Positions 7,675 through 16,237 are shown, counted from the first letter of the stretch. The stretch is 43,165 nt of DNA from an uncultured Anaerolineaceae bacterium (GCA_938020565.1 CALIHP010000073.1:1-43165), one strand, 5' to 3'. The notes: generated from the sequence alone by a model not told the origin. A program made the numbers and translations.

Positions 7675-8919
7675 ATGAATATAAAGTTTTTACTCTTGGA
7701 AGCGTTAAGAAACTTACGGGCGAATAAGGGCCGTTCGTTGTTAACGATTTTGGGGATTCTGATTGGCGTCAGTTCAGTTATTATGATGACTGGAATTGGG
7801 TTAGGCGTTCGCCGTACATTGAACATCCAGCTTTCAGATCTGGGAACCGACGAGATTTATATCTACGAAGGATATTATTCGAGCGAAGGAATGAGCGCGT
7901 TCGCCCGGTTGACGAAGGGCGATTACGACGCGATCTGCTCGCTGCCGATTATAAAAGACTGCAGCCCTGAAATCGGCAACAGCTATCCGGTCGTCGGCGA
8001 AGGGGGCGCCAGCGCGACGGCGAACCTGTCCGGGTATAGCGAGGCATATTATCGAAACGAAACGCTGAAGCTCGCTTCCGGGCGGAATTTTACGAAATCT
8101 GAGGTCGAAGGCGCCGCCATGGTTGTTCTGCCCGACGAAAACGCGGTCATGCGTCTTTTTCCGAACGATACACCTGAAACGGTTATCGGGAAGAAAATCA
8201 AGATTCGGGATCTGAATTTTGAAATTATCGGTGTTCTAAAGAATTCGAGTACGACGATTTCTTATGGGAATATGATCATGGCGTCGGTCCCGTATACGGC
8301 GATGACGCTTCGGTTAAGCCCGGACCGACGGATCAATATCGCCTCGATGATCGCGTTTATCGATCCGGAGAAAACGACCGCGGCTGAGGCGACGACCGTG
8401 ATTACCGCGCTCCTTCGCGAACGGCATTCGCTTTCCGAGACCGATTCAGACGATTTTACGATCCAGCAGGCGCAGGAATATATCGAATCGACCGATCGGA
8501 TTTCAAAGTCGTTCGTGATCTTTCTCGGCGGCGTTGCGGCGATTTCGCTCCTTGTCGGCGGGATCGGGATCATGAATATCATGCTCGTCGTTGTCTCGGA
8601 ACGGACCCGCGAAATCGGGCTTCGGAAAGCGATTGGGGCGAAGAAAGCCGATATCCTGACGCAGTTCCTTTTTGAATCCGCGATCTTATCTCTTTTCGGC
8701 GGATTTGTCGGGATTTTCTTCGGTGTCCTGACGTCGGAAATTCTTGCGGTCCTGCTGCGCTCGTCGGGACAGGGTTTTGATGATTTTTCGGTGGTGATCA
8801 GCGCGCCGATCCTGTTCGGAGCGCTGCTGTTTTCGGCGATGTTCGGGCTGTTTTTCGGATTTTATCCGGCGAACCGTGCCGCAGAGCTTCAGCCGGTCAC
8901 CGCGCTTCGATCGGAATAA
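7675..8919 (+). CDS. MacB/FtsX-family ABC permease 2
   Basis: This is the second of three permease paralogues (414 residues). It has the same N-terminal TM motif (RANKGRSLLTILGILIGVSS), an extracytoplasmic domain, three C-terminal TMs with GIGIMNIMLVVVSERTREIG, and the ending PANRAAELQPVTALRSE. The extracytoplasmic domain is the part that differs most from permease 1, which is where adaptor and substrate contacts would be expected. The start is ATG at 7675 after GGGAAAG. The gap to permease 1 is 42 nt. Function follows from the family and operon; substrate is not evident. Confidence 0.92.
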   Translation: MNIKFLLLEALRNLRANKGRSLLTILGILIGVSSVIMMTGIGLGVRRTLNIQLSDLGTDEIYIYEGYYSSEGMSAFARLTKGDYDAICSLPIIKDCSPEIGNSYPVVGEGGASATANLSGYSEAYYRNETLKLASGRNFTKSEVEGAAMVVLPDENAVMRLFPNDTPETVIGKKIKIRDLNFEIIGVLKNSSTTISYGNMIMASVPYTAMTLRLSPDRRINIASMIAFIDPEKTTAAEATTVITALLRERHSLSETDSDDFTIQQAQEYIESTDRISKSFVIFLGGVAAISLLVGGIGIMNIMLVVVSERTREIGLRKAIGAKKADILTQFLFESAILSLFGGFVGIFFGVLTSEILAVLLRSSGQGFDDFSVVISAPILFGALLFSAMFGLFFGFYPANRAAELQPVTALRSE

Positions 8920-8994
8920 AAAAATACCGGCGTTCCGCTTCTTCGCCGTTAGCCTGGAGAAGGATCATCTGGAACGCTTGAAAGGAAAGAACTT

Positions 8995-10224
8995 ATGAAT
9001 TTACTCGCGTCTATACGGGAATCCCTGCGGAGCCTGCGCGCGAATCGGATGCGTTCCGGGCTGACGATGCTGGGGATCTTTATTGGAATCGGCGCGGTAA
9101 TCGCGATGTCTTCGGTGGGTTTCGGCGTTCAGAAAAGTATGACGTCGGAATTCGAAGCGCTGGGCTCGGATAAGCTTGAAATCTTTTCGGGAAGCGTGAC
9201 GCAAAATGTCCGCAACCAGAAACAATTATCAGCGAGCGACGTTGAAGCGATCAGGAAGGTCCCCTTCGTCGCCGCGGTTTCGTCGACGCTTCAGATCGGA
9301 AACGCGACGGTCTCCCGCGAAGATATTTCGAGCGCATCGCCCGTGACCGGCGTCGACGCCGGTTACTTCGAGACTCAGGGCGCTTCGTTCGCCGCCGGCC
9401 GCGGCTTTTCCGAAAAAGAGTCCGCAAGCGGCGCGTTCGTCGCGGTCATTGGGAGCGATATTCGAAAGCGCTTCTTCAGCGACGAAACGGAGGCGGCGAT
9501 TGGGCGATCTATCCGGATTAATAATCAGGTGTATACGGTCGTGGGCGTCTTGAATCCAAAGAACAGCGGTATGGGCGGGTCGCTGAACCGCGCCGTTCTC
9601 GTTCCGATGGGGACGATGGAAAACCGGCTCCTTCCCGCGCAGCGGGGAAAGCGGCAGACGATCGACGTCAAGGTCAGGACGAACCTGATTTCGATTACAG
9701 CGGCTGAAAAGGAAATCAAGGATGTCCTGCGCGAGCAGCACGGGATCGAAGCGAATGGCGCCGACGATTTTTCGATCATGAATATCGGAACGTATCTCGA
9801 AACGTTCAATCAGGTTTTCACGGTTTTCGTCCTCTTCATGAGCGCGGTTTCCGGGATTTCGCTCGTCGTTGGCGGAATCGGAATTATGAATATTATGCTC
9901 GTGACCGTTACTGAACGGACGAAAGAAATCGGGCTTCGAAAAGCGATCGGCGCGAACAGCGGCAACATTCGCATGCAGTTCCTGATCGAATCGGCGGTGC
10001 TCTCGCTCGTCGGCGGTATTTTGGGTATTTTATTCGGTATCGCGTTGGCGTATCTGATTGGGTTTATCGCGAGCTCGATGGGCTATCCGATCGACCCGGT
10101 GATCAATCCGATGATGATCCTGAGCGCATGCGGTTTTTCGATTATGATAGGTATATTTTTCGGGGTTTACCCGGCGGGCCGGGCCGCGGCGCTCCAGCCG
10201 GTCATCGCGCTCAGGACGGAGTGA
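8995..10224 (+). CDS. MacB/FtsX-family ABC permease 3
   Basis: This third permease paralogue (409 residues) carries the N-terminal RANRMRSGLTMLGIFIGIGA motif, lacking the NKGRS variant shared by permeases 1 and 2. A large extracytoplasmic domain follows, then three C-terminal TMs with GIGIMNIMLVTVTERTKEIG and the ending PAGRAAALQPVIALRTE. It is the most divergent of the three at its N terminus and in the extracytoplasmic domain. The ribosome site GAAAGGAAAG lies just upstream of ATG 8995. A 75-nt gap, the largest among the permeases, separates it from permease 2. It is followed after 15 nt by the second adaptor pair, so it may work with those adaptors (inference). Confidence 0.92.
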   Translation: MNLLASIRESLRSLRANRMRSGLTMLGIFIGIGAVIAMSSVGFGVQKSMTSEFEALGSDKLEIFSGSVTQNVRNQKQLSASDVEAIRKVPFVAAVSSTLQIGNATVSREDISSASPVTGVDAGYFETQGASFAAGRGFSEKESASGAFVAVIGSDIRKRFFSDETEAAIGRSIRINNQVYTVVGVLNPKNSGMGGSLNRAVLVPMGTMENRLLPAQRGKRQTIDVKVRTNLISITAAEKEIKDVLREQHGIEANGADDFSIMNIGTYLETFNQVFTVFVLFMSAVSGISLVVGGIGIMNIMLVTVTERTKEIGLRKAIGANSGNIRMQFLIESAVLSLVGGILGILFGIALAYLIGFIASSMGYPIDPVINPMMILSACGFSIMIGIFFGVYPAGRAAALQPVIALRTE

Positions 10225-10239
10225 AGCGGAAGGGCGCGT

Positions 10240-11733
10240 ATGGAAAGGATTTGGATGAAAAAAAAGATTGAGAACGATTGGGAGCGAATCGGAACGAAGC
10301 TTCTGGGAGGCGTTGTTGCCGTCTTGCTGACGCTGATGCTTGGATTGGCCGCGGGCTGCGCCCCGTCGGGGGCGTCAGCGCCGGACGCCGGCATGGTGGA
10401 TGAATCAGCCTCAGAGGTGTACACCGTTCAAACCGGGACGCTTAAGAAGTCGATTGAATTCCTTGGAAATATCGAGTACGAGCAGGCGGCGAAATTAAAA
10501 TGGGAAACGGGCGGCGTGATCGGCGCCGTGAACGTCAGCGTCGGAGACCGGGTCAAAAAGGGCGATATCCTGGCGGAGCTGACGACGGATTCGCTGTCGA
10601 CGGCGGTCCTGAACGCGGAAAAGGAACTGGTGTCCGCGATGGACGCCGCCGCGGACGTCATGGTTTCCGAGGTCAAAAAATATCAGGCGCTGGCGACGCT
10701 GGCTTTCGACGAGGTCTCGCTGAAGGCGACGAAGGCGGCGCAGGAAAAGCTCTATTATCCGCGGGGAACGTCGCAGGATCTGGAGATGGCTTACGATTCG
10801 CTTCAGTTGGCCGAAAAGAATTTCGGCTACGCTAAGCAGGATTTCATGAACGTTTTGGATAACTATAAAAGCTGGGGCGAGGACGAAACGCGCGCGACGT
10901 ATTTCGAATCGTATCAGCAGAATTATCAATCGCTTCAGAGCGCTTATGCGAAGTGGAAATACCTGCGTCAGGCTCCGGAAGCGGTCGAGTTAGCGTTTGC
11001 TCAGGGAGCGGTTGCTAACGCGCAGCGGATTTATGACGAAGTCCTGAAGGAATTCAATTCATACAGCTCGATTCCGCGGGCAAAGGACCTGAAGAGCGCG
11101 AATTCCGCCGTCGATCTCGCTGAAAATACGTATGGACAGCGGTATATTACCGCTCCGTTCGACGGGTTGGTCGCGAGCGTCAGCGCTGAAGTCGATCAGG
11201 TCGTCGCCAAGGATACCGACGCGATTCAGCTTGTCGACGATTCTGCGTATTACCTCGAGGTTCAGGTCAACGAGGTCGATCGCGATAAGGTCGCCGTAGG
11301 TCAGCCAGTCGCGATCCGGATCGACGTTCTTCCCGGACGTACTTACGCGGGAAAGATTATTAAGATGGATAACGCCGCCGTCGTTTCGAATTCCGGAATT
11401 AAATTCGCCGCGCTGATGAAGCTTGACACGCTGGATCCGGAGATCAAGGCGGGAATGTCGGCGTCGGTCGAGTTCCCGACGGCGACGATTGAGGACGTCC
11501 TGCTGGTCCCGGTCAGCGCGATTACGACGAAGAATGGCGTTCGGACGGTTCAGCGGATTACGGCGAATGGGACGGAACCGGTCGAGATTACGATTGGACG
11601 TGTCAATACGTTTGCCGCTGAGGTTACCGGCGGCGGGCTGCGGCCTGGGGACCGGCTGTCGGTTCCGTCGATCGATCCGCGCTTTTACGAAGTCAGCGGA
11701 ATCGCCGCTCCCGAAGCGTCGGTTCAAAAATAG
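10240..11733 (+). CDS. HlyD/MacA-family efflux adaptor, lipoprotein (pair 2, A-type)
   Basis: This 497-residue lipoprotein adaptor has signal-peptide core VVAVLLTLMLGLAAGC, with the lipobox Cys near residue 47 (residue 42 if the ATG at 10255 is used). Both starts have a ribosome site: GGAAGGG for 10240 and GGAAAGGA for 10255. The domain order is lipoyl half (KWETGGVIGAVNVSVGDRV), a helical hairpin rich in Tyr, Ala and Gln, lipoyl half (ITAPFDGLVASVSAEVDQVV), beta-barrel, then membrane-proximal domain ending LRPGDRLSVPSIDPRF. It resembles the adaptor at 2066 in length, anchor type and hairpin text, so the adaptor pair has probably been duplicated around the permease genes. Confidence 0.83.
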   Translation: MERIWMKKKIENDWERIGTKLLGGVVAVLLTLMLGLAAGCAPSGASAPDAGMVDESASEVYTVQTGTLKKSIEFLGNIEYEQAAKLKWETGGVIGAVNVSVGDRVKKGDILAELTTDSLSTAVLNAEKELVSAMDAAADVMVSEVKKYQALATLAFDEVSLKATKAAQEKLYYPRGTSQDLEMAYDSLQLAEKNFGYAKQDFMNVLDNYKSWGEDETRATYFESYQQNYQSLQSAYAKWKYLRQAPEAVELAFAQGAVANAQRIYDEVLKEFNSYSSIPRAKDLKSANSAVDLAENTYGQRYITAPFDGLVASVSAEVDQVVAKDTDAIQLVDDSAYYLEVQVNEVDRDKVAVGQPVAIRIDVLPGRTYAGKIIKMDNAAVVSNSGIKFAALMKLDTLDPEIKAGMSASVEFPTATIEDVLLVPVSAITTKNGVRTVQRITANGTEPVEITIGRVNTFAAEVTGGGLRPGDRLSVPSIDPRFYEVSGIAAPEASVQK

Positions 11734-11799
11734 AACTGCAAGTTTTCGCGCGGAGCCATTCAGGCGGTGCCGCGCGGATAAAATACGAGGAAGATAAAG

Positions 11800-13287
11800 A
11801 TGGATCGTAATATTCAGGTTGAGAAGAAGAACCGGGTTCCCGGCTGCGTGATTGCTTTGCTTATTTTGTTGATTCTGATCGCCGGCGGGATTTTATATGT
11901 ATTGAAGAGTGGGATGGTTTCTCAGGGGCCCTCTCCTGACATGCTGGGATCGTTGATGGGATCGTCGACGACGACGGTGGCGCATGGAAATCTGACCGCC
12001 GCGATTGACGAGGCGTCGGGAACTGTCCGTTCTAATCGCAGTATTACACTGAAATGGAAAACGACCGGAACGGTTTCGGCGATTCACGCCGCGATCGGCG
12101 ACCGGGTCAAAAAGGACGAGGTTTTAGCGGAACTGAGCCCGGATACGCTTCCGGTTTCGGTTCTGTCGGCGTCCGTTGAGCTGGCTCAGGCTCAGGAAGA
12201 TTATGCGAAGCTTGAAAATACGGCGGAACGGATCGCGAAAGCGCTGAGCGAGCTCGTCACAGCCCAGAAAGCGGTTGACGACGCGAAGCAGGCAGTCGCG
12301 GACCTGGACCCGAATCTGGCGTCGTCGGATGCGGTCCGAATTGCGTATGAGAACTACCAGAAGGCGCAGGCGCAATTCGACGCGTCGAAGGACAAATTTG
12401 AAGAGGTTCGCTCCGCCGATCCCGATAACGATGCGCGGAAAAAGCGAATCGGCGACGTCGTCGGCTATCGGAACGCGCGCGATAACGCGCTCGCGGAATA
12501 CCGGCGTTACCTGAACGGCGGAGACGCGCTTGAACGCGAGATCCGCGAAGCTGCGCTGCAGCTGGCGGAGGCGACGCTCATCGAAAAACAGCAGGCATAC
12601 GAAGACGCTAAAGCCGGCCCGACCCAAGCCGAGTTAGCGGCGGCGCAGGCGAAAATTTCCGCAGCTCAAACGACGATCGATTATGCGAAGCTGATCGCGC
12701 CGTTCGACGGCGTAATTACGAAGCTTGACGCGAAGGTTAATGAGACGATCACCTCTGATCAGGTTGACGTAACGACCGCGGCTCAGATCGACGATTTGTC
12801 GCAGCTCTTTGTCGATATTGCGGTATCGGAATTGGAAATATCGCAGGTGAAAGTGGGTCAGGAAGCGACCGTCCAGTTCATTTCGATTCCGGGCCGCGTT
12901 TATCATGGCGTCGTGTCTTCGGTCGCGGATACCGGGAAAACGGATACGAATAATAACTCGGTAAGCTTTACCGTCACGATCCGGCTGACGGACGCGGACG
13001 CCGCGGTCGTTCCGGGATTAACGGCGGATATTCAAATTCCGATTGCAAGCGCGACGGACGTGAATTACCTGCCGATTCAGGCGGTGTACATGGAAGATGG
13101 GCAGGCGTATGTGAATCGGATCGAAGCCGACGGCTCGACGACGAAGATTCCTGTCGAATTGGGCGTTATGAGCGGCTTGCATGTCGAAGTGAAGTCTGAC
13201 GAGCTCTCCGAGGGACAGGAGGTCGAGACGTTTGATAAAAGCGGCTCGGACGATATGAATAGCATGCCGCAGATCATGTTTTTCTGA
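11800..13287 (+). CDS. HlyD/MacA-family efflux adaptor, membrane-anchored (pair 2, B-type)
   Basis: This 495-residue adaptor is anchored by one TM helix at about residues 14-35 (VIALLILLILIAGGILYVL) with no lipobox. Lipoyl halves (LKWKTTGTVSAIHAAIGDRV and KLIAPFDGVITKLDAKVNET) bracket a helical hairpin. The hairpin contains AYENYQKAQAQFDASKDKFEE, close to the matching part of the adaptor at 3545. Beta-barrel and membrane-proximal domains complete it, without the Pro/Met-rich tail of its paralogue. It is the last gene of the operon and is followed by a terminator at 13312-13357. The ribosome site GAGGAAGAT precedes ATG 11800. Substrate unknown. Confidence 0.83.
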   Translation: MDRNIQVEKKNRVPGCVIALLILLILIAGGILYVLKSGMVSQGPSPDMLGSLMGSSTTTVAHGNLTAAIDEASGTVRSNRSITLKWKTTGTVSAIHAAIGDRVKKDEVLAELSPDTLPVSVLSASVELAQAQEDYAKLENTAERIAKALSELVTAQKAVDDAKQAVADLDPNLASSDAVRIAYENYQKAQAQFDASKDKFEEVRSADPDNDARKKRIGDVVGYRNARDNALAEYRRYLNGGDALEREIREAALQLAEATLIEKQQAYEDAKAGPTQAELAAAQAKISAAQTTIDYAKLIAPFDGVITKLDAKVNETITSDQVDVTTAAQIDDLSQLFVDIAVSELEISQVKVGQEATVQFISIPGRVYHGVVSSVADTGKTDTNNNSVSFTVTIRLTDADAAVVPGLTADIQIPIASATDVNYLPIQAVYMEDGQAYVNRIEADGSTTKIPVELGVMSGLHVEVKSDELSEGQEVETFDKSGSDDMNSMPQIMFF

Positions 13288-13311
13288 CGCGGGTCGGAAT
13301 TCTGGCTTTAT

Positions 13312-13357
13312 GGCTGCCTCATGCGGTCCACGTGAATCGCTGGGGCGGCTTTTTTTA
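13312..13357 (+). terminator. Intrinsic terminator of exporter operon
   Basis: GGCTGCCTCA (13312-13321) pairs with TGGGGCGGCT (13341-13350), with three wobble pairs. The stem extends over a one-base bulge to GCG/CGC and is followed immediately by a run of seven Ts. It lies 24 nt after the last adaptor stop. Confidence 0.7.
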
Positions 13358-13596
13358 TGAACATCCTGATTTCAGATTGTAGGGATGAATTTGGAATGTG
13401 TGCTGGCTGCGCACTGAAAGCAGGACGGGCTTTGGTAGAATGATAGCAGGGGCGTTACGGAGGCCGATCCGTAAGGGCCTGAGTTAAAAAAGCAGAAGGT
13501 AAAGTCTCATGAAATTTTGGCGGGAAAGTTTCCCTGCTTTTCGATCCCGCGGTTTTCAGGGAAAGCGGTTCTTATTGTGAGAAAGGTGGTAAAAAT
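13358..13596 (+). promoter_or_regulatory. Promoter and structured leader of the alarmone hydrolase gene
   Basis: The spacer before the TTG start holds an extended -10 element, TGG-TAGAAT (13433-13441), and two hairpins. The first is TTACGGA-ggccga-TCCGTAA (13455-13474). The second has GCGGGA/TCCCGC arms (13520-13550) enclosing GGGAA/TTCCC. If transcription starts near 13448 the leader is about 150 nt, long enough for post-transcriptional control. The text does not match the ykkC-type ppGpp riboswitch consensus as I know it. Confidence 0.4.
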
Positions 13597-14268
13597 TTGT
13601 ATCAGAGTTCACGCTTATTACTCGAAAGACGAATCGCGCTCCTTTATGGGGCGGAGTCGCTCCCAATGGCGGCGCTCGATTTGGTCATGAAAGAGATGTG
13701 CGCGATTCGTGGATTTCGGCGGTTCGATGGAAGCGATTTTTATATGCATTGCGTCGACGTCGCTAACTTTTTAATCTCATACGGGATTACGGATCGGGAC
13801 GCGATCGTTGGCGCGCTGCTTCATGACATGATCGAGGACGTCCCCGGCTATACTGAGGAAGGTCTGGCGGTTCTCTTCGGTGAGAAACCGGCGCGCTATG
13901 TGTCGCTGGTCAGTAAGAAACCGGACTGCGATTATCACGACCCTGCCGTTCTTACCGGGTATTTGGACGAAATATCCGCGGACGTTTACGCTGCCGCGAT
14001 TAAGACTGCCGATCGGATGCATAACATGTCGACGCTTTTTGAAGCCGGGATCGAGAAACGCTATCGGAAGGCGATCGAGACAGAAACGTACTTCATTCCG
14101 TTCTTTAAACAGTGCAGAAAGCGATATCCGCGATACGAAAGTCTTTTTCAGGCGGCGAAAACGCATATCCAGCCGCTGATTTTCGAGATCAAGTCGCATT
14201 ACGCGGATTATTGTGAATTGAGCCGGCTGCGAGAGAGGAATGAGGCGGATCAGTGTGCTGATTTATAG
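13597..14268 (+). CDS. Small alarmone hydrolase (stand-alone RelA/SpoT-type HD domain)
   Basis: This 223-residue protein consists of one RSH-type HD hydrolase domain without the synthetase or TGS/ACT regions. Metal and catalytic residues match bifunctional Rel: H51, H76-D77 (LLHDMIED), the E80-D81 pair, D139 in KTADRMHNM, with N143 and T146 where Rel has nucleotide-contacting Asn and Thr. It is predicted to remove the 3'-pyrophosphate from (p)ppGpp, as in Mesh1/SAH proteins, in the cytoplasm. The start is TTG at 13597, supported by AAAGGTGGT six bases upstream. It is monocistronic, bounded by terminators at 13312-13357 and 14331-14376. HD proteins can prefer other 3'-phosphorylated nucleotides (for example NADPH for Mesh1), so substrate is inferred. 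Confidence 0.82.
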   Translation: MYQSSRLLLERRIALLYGAESLPMAALDLVMKEMCAIRGFRRFDGSDFYMHCVDVANFLISYGITDRDAIVGALLHDMIEDVPGYTEEGLAVLFGEKPARYVSLVSKKPDCDYHDPAVLTGYLDEISADVYAAAIKTADRMHNMSTLFEAGIEKRYRKAIETETYFIPFFKQCRKRYPRYESLFQAAKTHIQPLIFEIKSHYADYCELSRLRERNEADQCADL

Positions 14269-14310
14269 AAGGCGTACTGATTGGTTGAAATCCTGTTCAC
14301 TGCGGAAATG

Positions 14311-14330
14311 ATTTTAGCTGCCGCTAAAAT
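14311..14330 (+). repeat. Perfect 8-bp hairpin next to terminator
   Basis: ATTTTAGC-tgcc-GCTAAAAT is a perfect inverted repeat abutting the stem of the terminator that starts at 14331. It may be an upstream part of a tandem terminator. Confidence 0.55.
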
Positions 14331-14376
14331 AGCGCAGCGTCAGATGTGGATAAAATCTGACGCTGCGCTCTGTTTT
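14331..14376 (+). terminator. Strong intrinsic terminator
   Basis: AGCGCAGCGTCAGAT (14331-14345) pairs perfectly over 15 bp with ATCTGACGCTGCGCT (14355-14369). The loop is 9 nt and the tail is ctgttttta. It ends the alarmone hydrolase transcript. Confidence 0.88.
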
Positions 14377-14437
14377 TATTGGATCGGGGCGTTTACGCTT
14401 TCGGATCCATAGACATGGGTTCTATCCCGGCGCGCTT

Positions 14438-14446
14438 TGATATAAT
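14438..14446 (+). promoter_or_regulatory. Extended -10 promoter (TGATATAAT)
   Basis: TG-A-TATAAT lies 44 nt upstream of the DppA-like gene, directly after the preceding terminator. No good -35 is visible, as expected for an extended -10 promoter. It probably drives 14490 onward. Confidence 0.5.
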
Positions 14447-14489
14447 CATCCGCAGTTGAGACATCCTGCATGAAACGAGGAAATATGCC

Positions 14490-15308
14490 ATGCGAATCTT
14501 AATCAGCGCGGACATGGAAGGGATCAGCGGCGTCTGCCGCTGGGAGCAGGTCGCGCCCGGCAGTCCCGAGTATCCAACGTATCAGAAGCTTATGACCGCG
14601 GAGGTTAACGCCGCGATCCGCGGGGCGTTCTCCGGCGGGGCGTCGGAGGTCATCGTTCATGACGGGCATCACCGCGGTCAGAATCTCCTCCCCGACGCGC
14701 TCGACGCCCGCGCCGAACTCAGCCGTGGGACGAGTTCGCCGTTTTGCATGATGACCGGGATCGAAACGGGCGTCGACGCCGTTTTTACCGTAGGTTACCA
14801 CGCGAGATCCGGGAGCGCGCCGGCGATCCTGGCGCATTCGATGGACGATCATATCCTGTCGTATAAGGTTAACGGGCTCGAAGTCGGCGAATTCGGGCTG
14901 AGCGCGATTCTCGCGGGCTGGTTCGAGGCGCCGGTTCTTTTCGGGAGCGGCGATCAGGCGTTCGCCGCCGAGGCCGGCGAGCTGGTTCCGGGAATCGAGA
15001 CTGTGACGGTCAAGCTCGCGACTGGTTATTATTCCGGGATCTGCTTTGCGCCGGAGAAGAATCAGGTTGCGATCGAAGCCGGCGCGAAGGCGGCGGTCGA
15101 GCGCTTCGGCGCCGGGTGCGGCCCGAAGCCGTTTCAAGTCAGCGTTCCAGCGACGCTTGAGGTCAGCTACGCCGAACCGTTTTCCGCCGAAAAGGCGGCC
15201 GAGCTCCCGTTCGTAAAACGCGAAAGCGGACGGACTATTTCGGTTTTCTGCCGGACAGTCATGGAAATATATCGTTACGCGGACATGATGGCGTCGTTTA
15301 AGGGATAA
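14490..15308 (+). CDS. M55 family D-aminopeptidase (DppA-like)
   Basis: This 272-residue zinc aminopeptidase resembles Bacillus DppA, which cleaves D-Ala-D-Ala and other D-amino acid peptides in the cytoplasm. The metal ligands are in place: D8 and E10 (ISADMEGI), H60 (VHDGHH), H104 (VGYHA) and E134 (LEVGEFG), with the candidate catalytic His in ILAHSMD (H116). Length fits the family. ATG 14490 follows ACGAGGAAA. In Bacillus this gene leads a dipeptide ABC operon; here no dipeptide transporter is adjacent, and the next gene (27 nt on) is a cation transporter. It may recycle D-Ala peptides from cell-wall turnover (inference). Confidence 0.88.
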   Translation: MRILISADMEGISGVCRWEQVAPGSPEYPTYQKLMTAEVNAAIRGAFSGGASEVIVHDGHHRGQNLLPDALDARAELSRGTSSPFCMMTGIETGVDAVFTVGYHARSGSAPAILAHSMDDHILSYKVNGLEVGEFGLSAILAGWFEAPVLFGSGDQAFAAEAGELVPGIETVTVKLATGYYSGICFAPEKNQVAIEAGAKAAVERFGAGCGPKPFQVSVPATLEVSYAEPFSAEKAAELPFVKRESGRTISVFCRTVMEIYRYADMMASFKG

Positions 15309-15334
15309 ACGCTGTCCGTGTCGGAGATTTATCA

Positions 15335-16237
15335 TTGATGAGAACGATTTCAAAACCGCGCGGGAACGCGGAGGATCGTGTATTTATCTATCGGGCGATT
15401 TGGATCACCTTTTCGGGGAATTTGCTTCTCGCCGGGCTTAAATTCTATCTTTCGCGGTTGTCGCCTTCCTCGGCGCTGTATTCGGACGCGCTGAACTCGA
15501 TTTCGGATGTTATTTATTCGCTGATGGTCATTCTGGGTTTGATTCTGGCGATTCGTCCGCCCGACAGCGATCATCCGCAGGGCCATACCCGTTTTGAACC
15601 GCTGCTCGCGATTGTGATCAGTTTTTCGATGGGCTGGGCGGGAGTCGGGGCGCTTCTTAACGCGATCGAGAAGATCCGGAAGGGGGCCGAACCGTTCGCG
15701 ATTGCGCTGCCGATCGCGGCGCTGGCGTTTTCCACGGCGATCAAGGGGGTGATGTACCTGCTCATTAAGCGGATCGCCGATCAGGTTCAAAGCGCGACGC
15801 TGAAGGCGAGCGCGGCGGATAATCTCGCGGATACGGTGACGTCGTTTACCGCGGCGGTCGGGATCGTTTTAAGCCGGGTCGGATTTCCGATGGCCGATCC
15901 GATCGCGGCGATTCTGGTCGCGCTCTGGATTTTTCGGGCAGTTCTCGGCTTGCTGAACGAGAATCTGGGCTTTCTGACTGGGGCCGGAATCGAGGACGCG
16001 GAGCGAGAGGCGATTTATGCTGCCGCGAGAAGCGTGCCCGGCGTCCTCGACGTGCATCAGATTATCGGCGAGCATATCGGTTCCAGGCATGTCATCGACA
16101 TACATATCAACGCCGACGAGGAGATGAGGCTTTGCGATGTGCATGAGATGATCAGTGAAATCGAACGGCGGGTGTACGCGCTGAGTAAGGATATCGAACG
16201 GGTTTATATTCATGTCGAGCCGCCGGGGTATGATTAG
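15335..16237 (+). CDS. Cation diffusion facilitator transporter, probably Mn(II) exporter
   Basis: This 300-residue CDF protein has about six TM helices, the family stretch HPQGHTRFEPL between TM2 and TM3, and a C-terminal cytoplasmic ferredoxin-like domain (VPGVLDVHQIIGEHIGSRHV) ending in HVEPPG. The tetrahedral metal site reads N54-x3-D58 (ALNSISD) in TM2 and D162-x3-D166 (ADNLAD) in TM5. Zn/Fe members such as YiiP have Asp-Asp/His-Asp. N-D/D-D is the arrangement reported for manganese-exporting CDFs such as pneumococcal MntE, so Mn(II) efflux is the best guess. TTG 15335 or ATG 15338 may start it; GGAG at 15323 spaces better to TTG. Co-transcription with the DppA-like gene is likely. Confidence 0.88.
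   Translation: MMRTISKPRGNAEDRVFIYRAIWITFSGNLLLAGLKFYLSRLSPSSALYSDALNSISDVIYSLMVILGLILAIRPPDSDHPQGHTRFEPLLAIVISFSMGWAGVGALLNAIEKIRKGAEPFAIALPIAALAFSTAIKGVMYLLIKRIADQVQSATLKASAADNLADTVTSFTAAVGIVLSRVGFPMADPIAAILVALWIFRAVLGLLNENLGFLTGAGIEDAEREAIYAAARSVPGVLDVHQIIGEHIGSRHVIDIHINADEEMRLCDVHEMISEIERRVYALSKDIERVYIHVEPPGYD

Noticed and set aside
13358..13596. Possible ykkC-type ppGpp riboswitch before the alarmone hydrolase
   Set aside because: Hairpins are present, but the conserved ykkC sequence blocks are not recognisable by eye. It is kept only as a structured leader.
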